A stretch of 64,000 bases of DNA from Marisa cornuarietis (taxonomy: Eukaryota > Mollusca > Gastropoda > Architaenioglossa > Ampullariidae): assembly GCA_004794655.1 (NCBI GenBank), contig SMMW01000605.1:1890001-1954000 (forward strand), read 5' to 3'. Below the pieces are notes generated by a model, which saw only the letters and a program-made list of their open reading frames with translations, was not told the DNA's origin and made no database searches. Below, one piece after another: positions 25,101 through 33,569 of this stretch (its first letter is position 1; the number at the start of each line of letters is the position of its first letter). The translations under genes were made by a program, and so were the position numbers.

Positions 25101-26195
25101 TGAAAAGTAATTACTTGGTGTTATATCATGGCCCAGCAGCTGGCCTTGTAAGTAGGTGTTTCATGCAGGGAAAAATATGACTGTGACAAGATCTGAACCC
25201 AGACAGTTCATCATCACTATATTGGTGATGAAATCATTGCAGGAACTTTCCTTAAACTCATTCTTAGTATTCCTGTAGTGGAGAGAAATGGGTATGTGTC
25301 TGATTTCAGGATTGGGTCGTCGTGTATGGTTCTGGAGAGAATCAAAAACAGATGAGTGGCATATATATGATCCAGAATTGCAGGAAAAGCTGCTAACTGA
25401 ATATAAACGTCGCCCAGATGGTTCTTGTGTAGTTCGAAGAAATGGACTAAAGTAAGTTTTTTTTTTTAACTTTGGGTTGGTGGGGTGTCAAATATACTGT
25501 CTGCATTAACTTTTGATAATAATAAATTATAAAGTAGAATCTTTTTTGAATTACATTTCACCTGATGTATTTATCAGCTCGTTTCACACTGACAGATAGT
25601 GTACATTTTCTCCCAGAATCTAAGAGTGATTAAATGTGCTAGGATCAAGACAGTTTTTCAGATTGATTTTACTTTATTTCAGTCGGAGAGTATTATTTAA
25701 GACAAGCCAGGAGAAGACTGTGGATAAAGGACTGGTTTTTGAAGTGAAATCAGAGGGTATGGTTTAGCATTGTTCATCTCACTGAGCCGTGTAACCCACT
25801 CAACTTTTATCTGAGGGTGGAGTTTATTGCATTACAAACCTCCAGACCTTTGCTACGTATATTTCAAAATAAAATTCATCAATTGTTCAAGACACCACTT
25901 TCTCTTCCCACAGTCATGAGTCTATGGTCTCATTCATTTTAATTGATACATACTTATATGCTGTTTTCAATACGTACAAACTATATGTGTTAAATACATA
26001 TAAACTATGTCTTAAATACATACTAGCTACATATCTTCAATACATACCAAATGTTTTAAATAGTTAATGATTTTTTTTTAGACATACAAGACTTGAATTT
26101 ATTATGTAACTGTAGAAAGTGATTGGTCTTGAATTTATTTTCTTGCAGTTGTAAGTGAAAGAAATTATGAAGAAATGCTGCAAAAAGAGATGTGA
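1742..26195 (+). CDS. Multi-domain protein: coiled coil, VWA, MIB/HERC2 (x2), WWE
   Basis: Proposed exons: 1742-1871, 2334-2510, 4837-5277, 6615-7062, 8634-8741, 9805-9867, 10289-10350, 10961-11074, 13276-13395, 13716-13841, 14200-14226 (optional microexon), 14312-14404, 14663-14784, 15088-15192, 17912-18001, 18421-18537, 21327-21420, 22840-22962, 23196-23342, 24038-24117, 24439-24509, 24993-25099, 25310-25451, 25683-25756, 26149-26195. They total 3,228 nt (1,075 aa plus TGA) and every junction keeps phase. The ATG sits directly at the acceptor of the first coding exon. Layout: acidic N-terminus (1-43), an alpha/beta segment (about 103-249), coiled coil (about 250-310), a Pro/Glu-rich linker (about 400-476), VWA (about 525-735), MIB (about 818-890), a second MIB-like unit (about 895-950), WWE (about 988-1055). 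MIB and WWE domains are known from ubiquitin and ADP-ribose signalling, and VWA binds partners through a metal. No RING or HECT is visible, so a scaffold or adaptor is more likely than an E3 ligase. I know no named orthologue. Confidence 0.85.
2511..4836 (+). other. Intron 2, otherwise featureless around the mariner
   Basis: Apart from the mariner remnant (2930-3835), this intron is AT-rich, with a short CA run near 3910 and an A tract near 4005. No exon-like segment was found. Confidence 0.5.
2930..3835 (+). mobile_element. Degenerate mariner (Tc1/mariner) transposase in intron 2
   Basis: Conceptual translation on the + strand, across frameshifts and stops, follows a mariner transposase from the helix-turn-helix region to the C-terminus. 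Landmarks are DDQIKALIK near 3025, [10 protein letters not shown] near 3265 (first catalytic Asp), [14 protein letters not shown] near 3505-3545 (second catalytic Asp), the RPHTSL stretch just after it, and [14 protein letters not shown] near 3765-3800. Several in-frame stops show that the copy is dead. I did not find clean terminal inverted repeats. It sits between coding exons 2 and 3. Confidence 0.85.
4837..5277 (+). CDS. Exon 3 of the VWA-MIB-WWE gene: N-terminal alpha/beta segment
   Basis: This 441-nt exon encodes about residues 103-249. The first half is helical and rich in Leu and Lys. The second half has a strand-like stretch ([20 protein letters not shown]) followed by a helix with Glu, Asn and Leu. 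That pattern weakly recalls the TRADD-N-like segments placed beside death domains in molluscan proteins, but I cannot confirm it. The exon is bounded by TTCCAG and CAAG/GTGAGA, and both junctions are phase 1. Confidence 0.7.
5735..5835 (+). repeat. tRNA-derived SINE fragment in intron 3
   Basis: The stretch has a tRNA-like head (TAGCTCTGTAGTTAGTGTTG, duplicated once) and a B-box-like AAAGGTTCAAAGC about 55 bases downstream. The rest of the intron up to 6614 is AT-rich with no clear tail. Confidence 0.45.
6615..7062 (+). CDS. Exon 4 of the VWA-MIB-WWE gene: coiled coil
   Basis: Residues about 250-310 form an amphipathic, charged helix with regular hydrophobic spacing ([16 protein letters not shown], then two similar [16 protein letters not shown] turns). 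This suggests a dimerisation coiled coil. The remainder (about 310-398) is polar and probably disordered. The exon keeps phase 1 at its start and phase 2 at its end. Confidence 0.75.
7915..9180. repeat. Diverged dispersed repeat pair spanning exon 5
   Basis: Positions about 7965-8075 and about 8940-9050 share a run of matching blocks in the same order: AGCAAGGG, then a-CTCTTCCA, TTTTATTGTCA, then GGATCTACCA/TGATCTACCA. Both look like copies of one unidentified dispersed element that inserted on either side of the small coding exon at 8634-8741. No coding potential is seen in them. Confidence 0.4.
11180..11845 (-). mobile_element. 3' portion of a CR1/L2-like LINE (interrupted copy)
   Basis: On the - strand the translation follows the C-terminal end of a LINE reverse transcriptase [12 protein letters not shown] text near 11700, [15 protein letters not shown] near 11455-11500, and [14 protein letters not shown] at 11255-11300. 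A 3' tail rich in AATAATAATT follows at about 11190-11210. The copy has stops and is broken by an inserted second LINE. The upstream half resumes at 12564. Confidence 0.75.
11846..12563 (-). mobile_element. Second LINE (RT C-terminal part) inserted into the CR1/L2-like LINE
   Basis: The - strand frame carries the hallmark C-terminal region of an endonuclease-reverse-transcriptase [59 protein letters not shown], then [16 protein letters not shown]. It ends in a short GACT tandem tail at about 11843-11860, a common 3' end for RTE-type elements. The 5' part is missing, as in typical truncated insertions. Its frame stays open for over 200 codons, so it is younger than its host element. Confidence 0.8.
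12564..13250 (-). mobile_element. 5' half of the interrupted CR1/L2-like LINE, with RT core
   Basis: On the - strand a YADD catalytic box is visible ([13 protein letters not shown] near 12755-12790), followed by [11 protein letters not shown] (near 12660-12690) and ICVTFDRQL right at the junction with the inserted LINE. The text continues sensibly on the other side of the insert ([12 protein letters not shown] near 11805-11840). This shows one LINE interrupted by another. A short block at 12835-12890 matches the SINE at 28.8 kb. Confidence 0.7.
13276..15192 (+). CDS. Exons 9-14: von Willebrand factor A domain
   Basis: The VWA fold is spread over exons 13276-13395, 13716-13841, 14312-14404, 14663-14784 and 15088-15192, with an optional microexon at 14200-14226. 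The three metal-ion-dependent adhesion site elements are all present: DTSDS (the DxSxS motif) in the first exon, the Thr of GGKTPL in the exon at 14312, and the Asp of VTDGRPTD in the exon at 14663. An intact MIDAS suggests the domain still binds a divalent cation and a ligand acid group. The intron after 13395 uses a GC donor (GATG/GCAAGT) rather than GT. The protein has no signal peptide or transmembrane segment, so this is an intracellular VWA. Confidence 0.88.
16140..17885 (+). mobile_element. Degenerate LINE with RT and C-terminal region, intron 14
   Basis: The + strand translation follows one LINE ORF2 across frameshifts: the linker region ([20 protein letters not shown] near 16255), an RT start ([13 protein letters not shown] near 16750), a Gln-Ala-Gly block near 16880, FKYLGTTLS near 17370, and [21 protein letters not shown] and [18 protein letters not shown] from 17640 to 17795. 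It belongs to the same broad family as the inserted LINE at 11.8-12.6 kb but is much older, with many stops. A (TCA)n run lies just upstream at 16115-16150. Confidence 0.8.
18990..20250 (+). mobile_element. DIRS-like (or related) retroelement remnant with RT
   Basis: Broken + strand frames carry reverse transcriptase landmarks in order: LVPKSRLK near 19585, [10 protein letters not shown] near 19620, [20 protein letters not shown] near 19685-19735, [11 protein letters not shown] near 19735-19770, a frame-shifted PLGCP/LWAVH equivalent of the ALPFGLS block near 19825, then AYLDDLLMH near 19915 (the YxDD box) and GWL-N near 20030. The arrangement resembles DIRS/tyrosine-recombinase retroelements more than LINEs. 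No recombinase or terminal repeat was found. Confidence 0.6.
20317..20367 (+). CDS. Possible alternative terminal exon of the VWA-MIB-WWE gene
   Basis: A good pyrimidine-rich acceptor (TTTCTTTTCTCTCAACAG) precedes a short frame that splices in phase 0 from the exon ending at 18537. It adds 16 residues ([12 protein letters not shown] core) before TGA. If used, the product would stop after the VWA domain and lack MIB and WWE. The main exon at 21327 also begins in phase 0. This could equally be a chance acceptor at the edge of the retroelement remnant just upstream. Confidence 0.25.
   Translation, partial: VKYYLDKADELSKTEH
20570..20855 (+). repeat. Minisatellite, about 67-bp unit, 4 copies
   Basis: Four tandem units each contain GACAAGTCTTTCCTTCC, then ATAATGTA-TGTTATT, then GCATTGTGTCTGCTGTCATC. 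The middle two copies are nearly identical and the outer two have diverged. It lies in the intron before the exon at 21327. Confidence 0.8.
21857..22290 (+). pseudogene. RPL10A: Processed pseudogene of ribosomal protein L10A (uL1)
   Basis: An intronless + strand stretch reads like L10[10 protein letters not shown], then [21 protein letters not shown], then [12 protein letters not shown] and [15 protein letters not shown]. It continues in other frames through equivalents of the [18 protein letters not shown] and TLY-STMG regions to about 22280. About 95 residues between GTVKL and AGKFPS are deleted, and frameshifts and stops break the end. The lack of introns, the location inside another gene's intron and the decay all point to retroposition. 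Confidence 0.85.
22840..24509 (+). CDS. Exons 18-21: MIB/HERC2 domain plus a second MIB-like unit
   Basis: The exon at 22840 encodes the start of a MIB/HERC2 domain: [16 protein letters not shown], then GTV. It continues in the exon at 23196 with the V-W-D-HG and NAYRYGDGG elements. Exons 24038-24117 and 24439-24509 encode a second, weaker copy: [15 protein letters not shown], then [13 protein letters not shown], which keeps the Gly, Trp and Tyr-Arg spacing. In Mind bomb proteins paired MIB domains bind Notch ligands and HERC2 has one copy. Here no ZZ zinc finger separates the two and no RING follows. The partner is unknown. Confidence 0.85.
23745..23830 (+). repeat. Short tandem repeat, about 21-bp unit, 4 copies
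   Basis: Four units based on TTAGTGTATCACAAGTATG lie in the intron between the two MIB-like coding blocks. The later units are diverged. Confidence 0.75.
24993..26195 (+). CDS. Exons 22-25: linker, WWE domain and C-terminus
   Basis: The exon at 25310 starts with RRVWFWRE, then EWHIYDPE and LTEYKRRP. These are the Trp-Trp and Glu/Asp-Tyr elements of a WWE domain, finished by RRVLFKTS in the exon at 25683. WWE domains bind poly(ADP-ribose) units in several E3 ligases and PARPs. The preceding exon must be read in the frame ending YDPSEG to splice in phase into the WWE. This fixes its acceptor at 24991-24992, although a longer open frame overlaps it in another phase. The protein ends with an acidic helix and TGA at 26193-26195. 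Confidence 0.85.
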
Positions 26196-26505
26196 GAACT
26201 CCCACCGCTGTCAACATACTGCCTTATAATATGTGAGTGTGATACTAGCTGGTCATGGAAGCCAAGACAGGCAATTGCTAGTAGCAAGAAAGAGCAATAG
26301 TAGAGCACACAGAAACTACCCCACGTAAATATAAAATTAAAGAATAATTTCTGCTTAACTATAAATTCAGTGATGCATTCAGACGTTTGTGTGTGCCAAT
26401 GCTTTGCATGTAAATGACTGTTGAGGTGAGGATGTTTATGTGACTATGTGACACTAGCATGTGTACATTCCCTTGGGATTAATAAACTTGATTGAGAAAA
26501 TTCAG
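26196..26505 (+). other. 3' UTR and poly(A) signal of the VWA-MIB-WWE gene
   Basis: No coding potential follows the TGA. A canonical AATAAA lies at 26481-26486 in a context typical of an animal poly(A) site. The LINE-like repeat remnant begins just after it. Confidence 0.55.
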
Positions 26506-26800
26506 TCCAACTTCACAAGGTGCAAATTATAGTTATAATAATTATTGTGTTTGTAAAGTGCATTTCCTCGTGTGGATGAAAGTTCAATGTGTTGCACATG
26601 AAAGACTACAAATGAACCGACAGTCAACCATACAAGTAACACAAGGGACAGCAAATGGATGATACCATTGGAACTATGAACAAAACGCATGGATGAAGAA
26701 CTGAGGACTAAGTGGAGTAGTACACTTGATTATGCAAGAGATGAGTTTTGAGAATGGAGTTGGATATTCTAGGTAAGGTTTCATTGAATTTATGTAACTA
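26490..26800 (-). repeat. LINE 3'-end remnant downstream of the VWA-MIB-WWE gene
   Basis: The block with TAATAATTATTGTGTTTGTA and a GTAAAGTGCATTTCC-type motif, followed by TTATGCAAGAGATGAGTTTT, matches the 3' end of the interrupted LINE at 11.19-11.30 kb (AATTTGTGAAGTGCATTTTG, then TTATGCAAGATA). It is probably a 5'-truncated copy of the same CR1/L2-like family. Confidence 0.55.
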
Positions 26801-29800
26801 ATGGATTTTGAGTTCATGTTTGCTTCTGAAAGAAGAAAAATAATGAAGTCTGGAATGAAGGATGCTAGTTTAATGTATCTGTGTACTTCCAGTTACATGC
26901 TTGTGGCCTAGTTTACTATGAACAGATAAACTGTGTTTATATGTGTGAATGGATCAAAGAAACTTGGTGCTCAACATCATCATGCCATTTTGTTTGATAC
27001 TTCAAGCTCATAAAGTGAGCTGTTTTTTACTTTATCATGTCATTCAAGACACTTACCTATCTACCTGCTGGGAAGGACTTATGACTATTTTAAAAATATA
27101 TACACTTGTTTTACTGCGTTACTAGGTTCCGTGTTGTCTAACGCGTTTTGGAAATGGAGGTTATGTCCAATCAGGTGGTCTAATCCTTGTCTCTGTTAAA
27201 GCCCCATCCTGTACTCTGTTCGAAAACAAGTTACAAGTTTCTAGTATCATTTGTATATGCGAGATTCACTCAAATGCTAAATGATTTTAAGTCAAATTAG
27301 TAAACATTTTTTAAAAATTGTACTGATCTATTTAGATTCATTTATAATTATTTACTCGTTATTTCCAGCCATTTCTGCTATGCAAGAATAATACTACGCC
27401 ACCCCTAGAATTTTATTATGCTGTTTTTGTCCCCTTGACACAAGCAGGCTGACACCTATAAAATGTATTGATTAAGTATATGAAAATTTGATTTGAAAAA
27501 TGGTAGGATCATAATTGTGACTACAAATGATTAACTCATCTGCAAGAAACATGTTAGTGGCAACAGGATCAAATCTGCATCAGTATTATTCTCAGGAAGT
27601 TTGCTTTGTATCTGAGAACACTTCCTGAGTATAATTGCCCACTGAGATTATTAAAGTTGGTCATTATCATTGTATGTTTAGCTCAGAATCATTGAACCCT
27701 ACTGTGTACTGATATATGCATGCGTCTTAGGACAGTTGCATCGAAGTGAGATTAATTCAGTGAATTGTGTATGCAAGGGGGGGTGGGGGTACTGTGAGAG
27801 GGGATTTTCTTTTTCTAAGATATTAACTTGTAAAGTCGTGCAGGATTTTTAAGATAAACTGAATTTCCCTATATTTAATTTCTTGCAAATATGTTTTATT
27901 GCCAATTTGTTAAACAAAAGTCTGGTCCATGCATGTGTGTTTGTGAGAGAGAGCATAGTATATGCATGGATGTGTGCACATTGGTGTACATATATTTACA
28001 AATGAAAATTTGCTTGCCATTCTGCATGTAGCAAATGTGAAATAAAAAGGTGCATGCTGCTAAATCCATGAGAAGCTGTACCATTTAGTGTTTTGTTTTA
28101 ACTCTTGTACAAATCAAAGACAAAAAGAAAAAACCCTGCATGGTAGTTTAAAATGAATGCTGCTTTTGCACCAACGGACCTACATTACTGGATAAGCTAC
28201 TTGGAGTCAAGCCTGGGTTTAGTCTCGGCTTCTTGGTTTTTCAAGATTCAAGATTCTTTGTTACTCTTTCACCCTCTATGGGGTATTGAGATATTAAAAA
28301 ATATATTACACACACACATATTCCCAAACATTCCTATCTATACAATATGTTACACTACACATTCACTGGTTGGTCTATAACAGCTAATATATTAAAAGTT
28401 GATTTTCTGTATCACTCATTCTTTCCTTCTTTTCGCCATTTAAAACCCTATAAAGTATATCTGCCTATGTAATTAAAGAAAGAATATATAAACACGTGTA
28501 AACAAAGCCATACAGATACACATACCTTTACTTATATAATACGAGTATTTATAATTTCTCTCACACGCACAGATAATACACATTCTATTACTTTTTGTAG
28601 GTCACCGTCCTCAGTAATAATTAACTGAGGTAATCTTGCGAGGGTCTTTTAATATTTTGAAGTTAATCATGAATGGAATTTATGAGCAAGGGCAGTTCGA
28701 TGGTGCAACACTTAGCACCTGTCACCAATATGGTGAGAATTGGCTGTCCTGGGTTCAGCTCTCATTTGGGCACACTGTTCTTTCTCTGTATAAGGCATCT
28801 GTTTACAGGGCTGGCTGCCTTGCCATGATATAGCCTTAGTTGCTGGCTTAGCATAAAACACCAGTCCCTCACTTCCCCAGAATTTATGAGCATTAGGATT
28901 CTAAAGTGATAAATTATTTTTACACTGGGCAGACACTTTTTTACAGTAAATAGATAATGAAAGTCATCCTCAACATCCTTAGTGTTACCGAGTCTACAGA
29001 ACCGTTCATTTCTAGGGATCTCAGTTTGCCTACATTTATTCACCAGAAAGTTGTTCTATGTCCCAAATTTTGTTAAAGGGAGATAATCATGGGGTGGAAG
29101 TATTTTTAAATAGGAGGCTAATGAAAAGGTACTTATGAACATTCTGTAATTTGAGTATATTTGTGTCTAGTTCTCCTAGCAACTCTGGATATACTGGTCC
29201 TGAAGGGACCTATTGATTTTTTTTATTCTTAAACCAATCACATAATATGTTTATGCTTTTCTGGTTTATCCATATTCCACTCATAACTGAAAATACTTGT
29301 TTCTTCCAGTCGGGTGATTTGTATATTTCTGACCATACCTTGCGTCTTGCAGACCTGAATGGAGTCACAAAAGCCTAAAACAAAATGTAAAGGTGCCTAT
29401 TGTTGGGCTAAGGTCTTTGGTTGAACCCATATGAGAGAGAAATGTGTCCATGGTTGGTCCGTTAAAGCACTTTTTAATGTGCAGATATCTTTTACTTATT
29501 ATGAAATTATTTTGAAATAATAATCAGGGCTATTGGTTTCCATTTTTGTTCCATGTGCATTTCTCATGGTCTTTCCCCATTATTTATGCATGACATGATT
29601 AGCAGGAGATTTATGGAAACAGTACAGTACTTGTTAGGTATCTCATTAAACCACATGTAGGTCCTCTTCCCCTCAAAAGAGAAGACAGTATTAGAAACCA
29701 AAATCAAGGTGTGATTTTTGAATGACGAACTGTAATGACATAATCATGGCCATGAGTTATGCTGCAATAATCACAAGCTATAAGGTCTGTAGCTGAATGG

Positions 29801-29893
29801 GAAGACAGTAGAGAGATCACAGACATGGAAACCTTGTAGCAAACAGAAAGAAAGCTGCAATTGAACATGGAGCAGATGCAAGTCCTCCAGCTA
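26800..29893. other. Intergenic region between the VWA-MIB-WWE gene and the TMEM53-like gene
   Basis: The region is AT-rich, with many short open frames and none splice-flanked or recognisable. It contains a SINE-like block (about 28670-28900), a G run at 27776-27790 and short CA tracts. The two genes flanking it are convergent, so no promoter is expected here. Confidence 0.5.
28670..28900 (+). repeat. SINE-like dispersed repeat
   Basis: The element has a tRNA-like, B-box-like part (TGGGTTCAGCTCTC near 28750) and a 3' core, ATATAGCCTTAGTTGCTGGC, followed by AAAACACCAG. The reverse complement of that core occurs at about 12835-12885 in this window. This shows a multicopy family. Confidence 0.55.
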
Positions 29894-31130
29894 CTAAGCT
29901 AACTGTAGCTGACTCATGAGCTTTGTCCATGCTGCTAAATACTCCGTGGGATGTTCTTTGAGGTGAGCAACATGTCTGGACTGTGGCCAAGACACACTTT
30001 CATATGGGAAATTTGGTCGCTGTGACCTCCACAATGCTAACATGGCATCCATGGTATCAGCACAACACATAGGATCATCCCTAGAGTAAAAAATAAGTGT
30101 TGGCACATAAAGAGGCTCGTCTTTGAAGTGCTTTACCAGACGGTCGTAAGTGTCCTTAGTGGTCCTGTGAGTAATTCTGTAATATGAATCCAGTGTCTTC
30201 AAAACAGCCAGTTGAAATGCTTTATTTTGGGGAAGAATCTGAAAGTGATAAAGATGTCGTGCATCTCAGCAAGTGCTAAACTTTACAGTTCAGGGTTACT
30301 TTATAGTTAGTCAGCAGCTAAGTAGACGATTTTTTTTTCAACTATCATGTAAACTGTAAAGAGTTTAACTTGTCAGATTGACACCTGTTAATTATGCCCA
30401 CTGTCAAACAAGAATTTAACATGAATTGCCATACTGACATCTGTTAATTATCCACGTCAAATGTTTTCAATAGATGTCTCTGCCAAAATATTCTAAAGAA
30501 TCTTACCTGAGTGATTCCCTGAGACATATTATCATATGTTCCAACCACAATGCTGTCAAAAATCTGTCCTAAGACACGTTTTCGAAAATGTCCACTCTCC
30601 TCAGGTTTACCTGCAGCTTGCTCCAATGCAATGGTGTAGATGTAAGCACCCAGTGAGAATGCATGAACAAAGTACTGCCTATGTGGTGTCTGGTGCTCTT
30701 TTAGGTACTCAAATAGTTCAAGTGTTATTTTGTAGCCAAGTGGGGGCCACAGAAAGCTGCCTAAGTTTCCTTGCACATTCAGGACATCTAAACCAATACT
30801 GTGATACAGTGCCGAGTACTTCTGTACTGCTGTGGGCTTGGCATTGAGCCAGTTGAATATTATGACAAGAGGTGCCATTCTTTTACCAGAATAATTTACA
30901 TCTCTCACTTTCTCTGAATAATCTATTTCATGGAGCTGCAAATGTGAAGATATTACAGTCTGCTTCACTTTTAACTGTTTCACTTTATCGCTTGTTTTGG
31001 AAGGACTTTTTCCAGAGTTGGTCTTCTCACATTCTGTTGCATAGAATCTTTTGACATGAGTGTTTGTGCTTACTCTTGCCATGCAATATATCCTTGAGCC
31101 GGATCTAGCTAGGAGGAGTGATTTACTCAT
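29894..31130 (-). CDS. TMEM53: TMEM53-like (DUF829) alpha/beta-hydrolase family protein
   Basis: Two coding exons on the - strand, 31130-30507 and 30238-29894, join in phase 0 (donor GTAAGA, acceptor TTTCAG) to give 322 aa. The family signature is clear: FNWLNAKPTAVQKYSALYHS after the start of the fold, the nucleophile elbow HAFSLGAY with Ser159, FYSRDDPM with Asp262/263, and SRHVAHLKEHPTEY with His297 and His300. A Ser-Asp-His triad is therefore plausible. In vertebrates TMEM53 (NET4) is a nuclear-envelope protein linked to the cell cycle and BMP/SMAD signalling; many family members have no known substrate. The chosen start (MSKSLLLARSGSR) gives an Arg-rich, acid-free N-terminus of about 35 residues that looks like a mitochondrial presequence. 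The frame stays open upstream to a Met at 31268, so the start is not certain. Confidence 0.88.
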
Positions 31131-33400
31131 GTCTGATTGTATCAAAATAATGCTTTCCTTAAAAAAAATAATTTCACTGCTGAAACAGAAGTAAAAATTC
31201 ATTATAAACCTTTTGTAAGGGTTCCCAACATTTGGCAGTAGTTCTATTGATGGAAATATTTTCAACAATACATGGAAACTATGTCAAACTCAGATGAGAG
31301 ACATAACACAGTTCATGTGGATCAGTATGCCTATAAGCCTGCAGATGTTCAGGATATCACTGTCTAAACGACACATATGCTCTTTCTCCCTTTATTTACT
31401 ACAAATCGCTAGTAAAGAGAGGTGAGAATTTGGGCGCTGTCCTATAGGGAACCTGCCCTGCTGCAGATTTAAGCTTAAATTATTAGTTACCCTTGTCTAG
31501 AGCAGACCACATAGCTTGACAACAGCATCTGAAGACTGAAGTCTGCAAGCATACTTATTATTGGTAAATAGTGATAAACATATTTCTACGTCAATTGTAT
31601 TTAGTTTTATGCCTATAAGCATTTGTTTCCTAGTTTAAAGCGTTTTCAGCAGATGCATCCATCATATGTGCTGTCGGTTTAAATGAAGATATGTTCCCAG
31701 CTGTATGAGGGTATATCATGAATTAATTATAACTCAGCAGTAAACTGTCACATTCGACTGGCGAGGTCATCTCAAGACACGCGTCAATGCACGAGTCGAT
31801 GTCGTTTGACAACAATGATGGAGCCCCTATGTACATCGATCCCATCATCTTTGCGCGTGCTTCTGTTTAAGCGTTGCTATGGAGGCTGCGAGGGCTTATG
31901 AATTCCCTGTCGGTGAGTGCCGTGATCGTCACCAAGGCGTTGGAGCCAATGCAAGGCCTACAAACTGAATGTATTTGGCAGTTGTTGTCTCTGACGAGTG
32001 ATCTGACAACAACCGAGCGAAACAGTCGATCAGCCAGTATCATGAACTGCCACACGGCCAGCGAGAGACACGGCAGGAGCACCTACAGCATTGCGAAAGC
32101 TCGGTGGTATTGTCGAGCCGCATGTTTACTTACATCTCGTCTCTTGACTGCACAGTGATCCTCGCTGCTCTTGCGTGACGAGGCTAAGAACGCGTTGCCA
32201 TCGCACGTCTGCTGGTCAAAGGCCAGAGAGGCGACAGGGGCAGTGAACACGTACCACAGGTAGGTACAGGCTTGTCTCCCATGGCACGATTTGATAATAA
32301 TAATGAAGATTTGTATAGCGCATATTCACACTTATAGAGAACATGCTCTTAGCGCTTAAAACAAGGAAGAGACCTGGACTACATGGATAGAACACGAGGG
32401 ACGTAAGAATAAACAACAGAGCTGATGACAAACAGAAAACAAAAATAGAAAACACAAAAAGACAGCAAGTAAAAGGAACAGAGAAATATAGGGATTCTGC
32501 AGAGAAAGATGGGTAGAGAAGTAGGAAGAGCAGAAGGGGGGAGGGTAAGAAGGACGAGCATTGTGTGGACTGTGTTAGGAGTAATGCTCAAGGAAGAGGT
32601 GCGTTTTCAGTGCAGATTTGAAGGATTCAATTGTAGGAAGGTGGCGGACATGGAAAGGAAGAGAGGTCCATTGTTTTGCTGCACAGTAGCCAAAAATACT
32701 GACTTCATTTAAACGGTCATGGAGGATCTTAATTGTGCACAATGCTGCCATGTAAATAGTTCGTGCACAAAACAATCGATGTTTGTTGTATTGAGGTCAA
32801 TATTAAGACCATATAAGGTCAGCCAAACCAGTTGAATATGAGGTCATGTAAATAGGTTTTAATACTGCAATACTACCGCAGAGTTACATCAATTTAATTG
32901 TTTGCGCCACGACAACTATTTTGTGGCATCTGTGGGAAAAAACATCAACTAAAATGACGATAATGAGCTAGATGACGATGATGTCAAGACTAGCAGATGG
33001 CTCAGGCAGACACAAAGGCAAAGAACGATCTGGTATTTTGTTGTCATTTTTTAAATAATAAATCATAGCCAAGCCCATTCTTCTACGTCTCTGCTGTGGG
33101 CAAGAAACCTCCAGACCGTTCATGCCGCCTTTCTGATAAAATAAAGGATAGAGATTTTGCGTGTCATTGCTGGCTGGTTGGTAGAATAGTTTTAAAAAAA
33201 TATTCCTGTGACGGAATACTTAAAAATATCTTACTGTGAAAGAGAACGGAACTACATGGAAGAATTCTTTATAGTGCGCCATACTACAAACTGTTTCAGA
33301 GTTCTCGCTGCTTTTTTTTTACTCTGACAGACTTCACAGGCCAAAAAAGGCATACAGCAAGCTAGTTTTTTCGTACAAAGCTCTCTGTAGGCTGATTGAA
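31131..33400. other. Intergenic region between divergent genes
   Basis: The TMEM53-like gene (-) and the DD-TIR gene (+) face away from each other here, so both promoters should be inside. The part at 31750-32230 is richer in CpG than its surroundings and contains GTTGCTATGG (31873-31882). Its open frames on both strands are not recognisable as proteins. A LINE remnant lies at 32280-32790. Nothing else is evident. Confidence 0.45.
32280..32790 (-). mobile_element. LINE 3' fragment (CR1/L2-like)
   Basis: The - strand frame near 32580-32700 reads FGYCAAKQWTSLPFHVRHLP, then ESFKSALKTHLFLEHYS, which is the conserved C-terminus of CR1/L2-like LINE ORF2. The opposite end (32285-32345) carries the GTATAGCGCATATTCA-type motif with AATAATAAT that is typical of the 3' tails of these elements. 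The intervening sequence is low-complexity A/G-rich. Confidence 0.6.
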
Positions 33401-33404
33401 CACC

Positions 33405-33434
33405 TATATAAACGGAATTCGCCAGCGGGTCAGT
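33405..33434 (+). promoter_or_regulatory. Putative TATA-box core promoter of the DD-TIR-TIR gene
   Basis: TATATAAA lies at 33405-33412 in a GC-containing context. An initiator-like TCAGTA (33430-33435) lies about 25-30 bases downstream, the expected spacing. It precedes a splice-donor-bounded segment that could be exon 1. Confidence 0.4.
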
Positions 33435-33565
33435 AAATTTAAATAGAGCACAACGACATTAGCGTGCACGGCCTCCCAATACCCGAGTCATTTAGAGAGA
33501 ATCATACTGGGAGTACCCAAACCAAGTACCCTGACTTCAAAAGCACCATTATGCCAACTTGTTGA
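33432..33565 (+). other. Putative 5' UTR exon 1 of the DD-TIR-TIR gene
   Basis: The segment runs from the predicted initiator to the donor TTGTTGA/GTAAGT. It contains no long ORF but ends with a tiny upstream ORF, ATG CCA ACT TGT TGA at 33551-33565. The next exon (34744-34784 before the start codon) contains a second short upstream ORF starting ATG ATC GGC and stopping 13 bases before the main ATG. Two upstream ORFs suggest translational damping. Confidence 0.35.
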
Positions 33566-33569
33566 GTAA

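Noticed and set aside
24797..25180. 127-aa + strand ORF covering 24.8-25.18 kb as a single exon
   Set aside because: It cannot splice in phase into the WWE exon. The shorter exon 24993-25099 in another frame fits both neighbours.
31874..32158. 94-aa + strand ORF in the CpG-richer patch
   Set aside because: No recognisable similarity or splice context, and the opposite strand is also open; kept only as a possible regulatory region.
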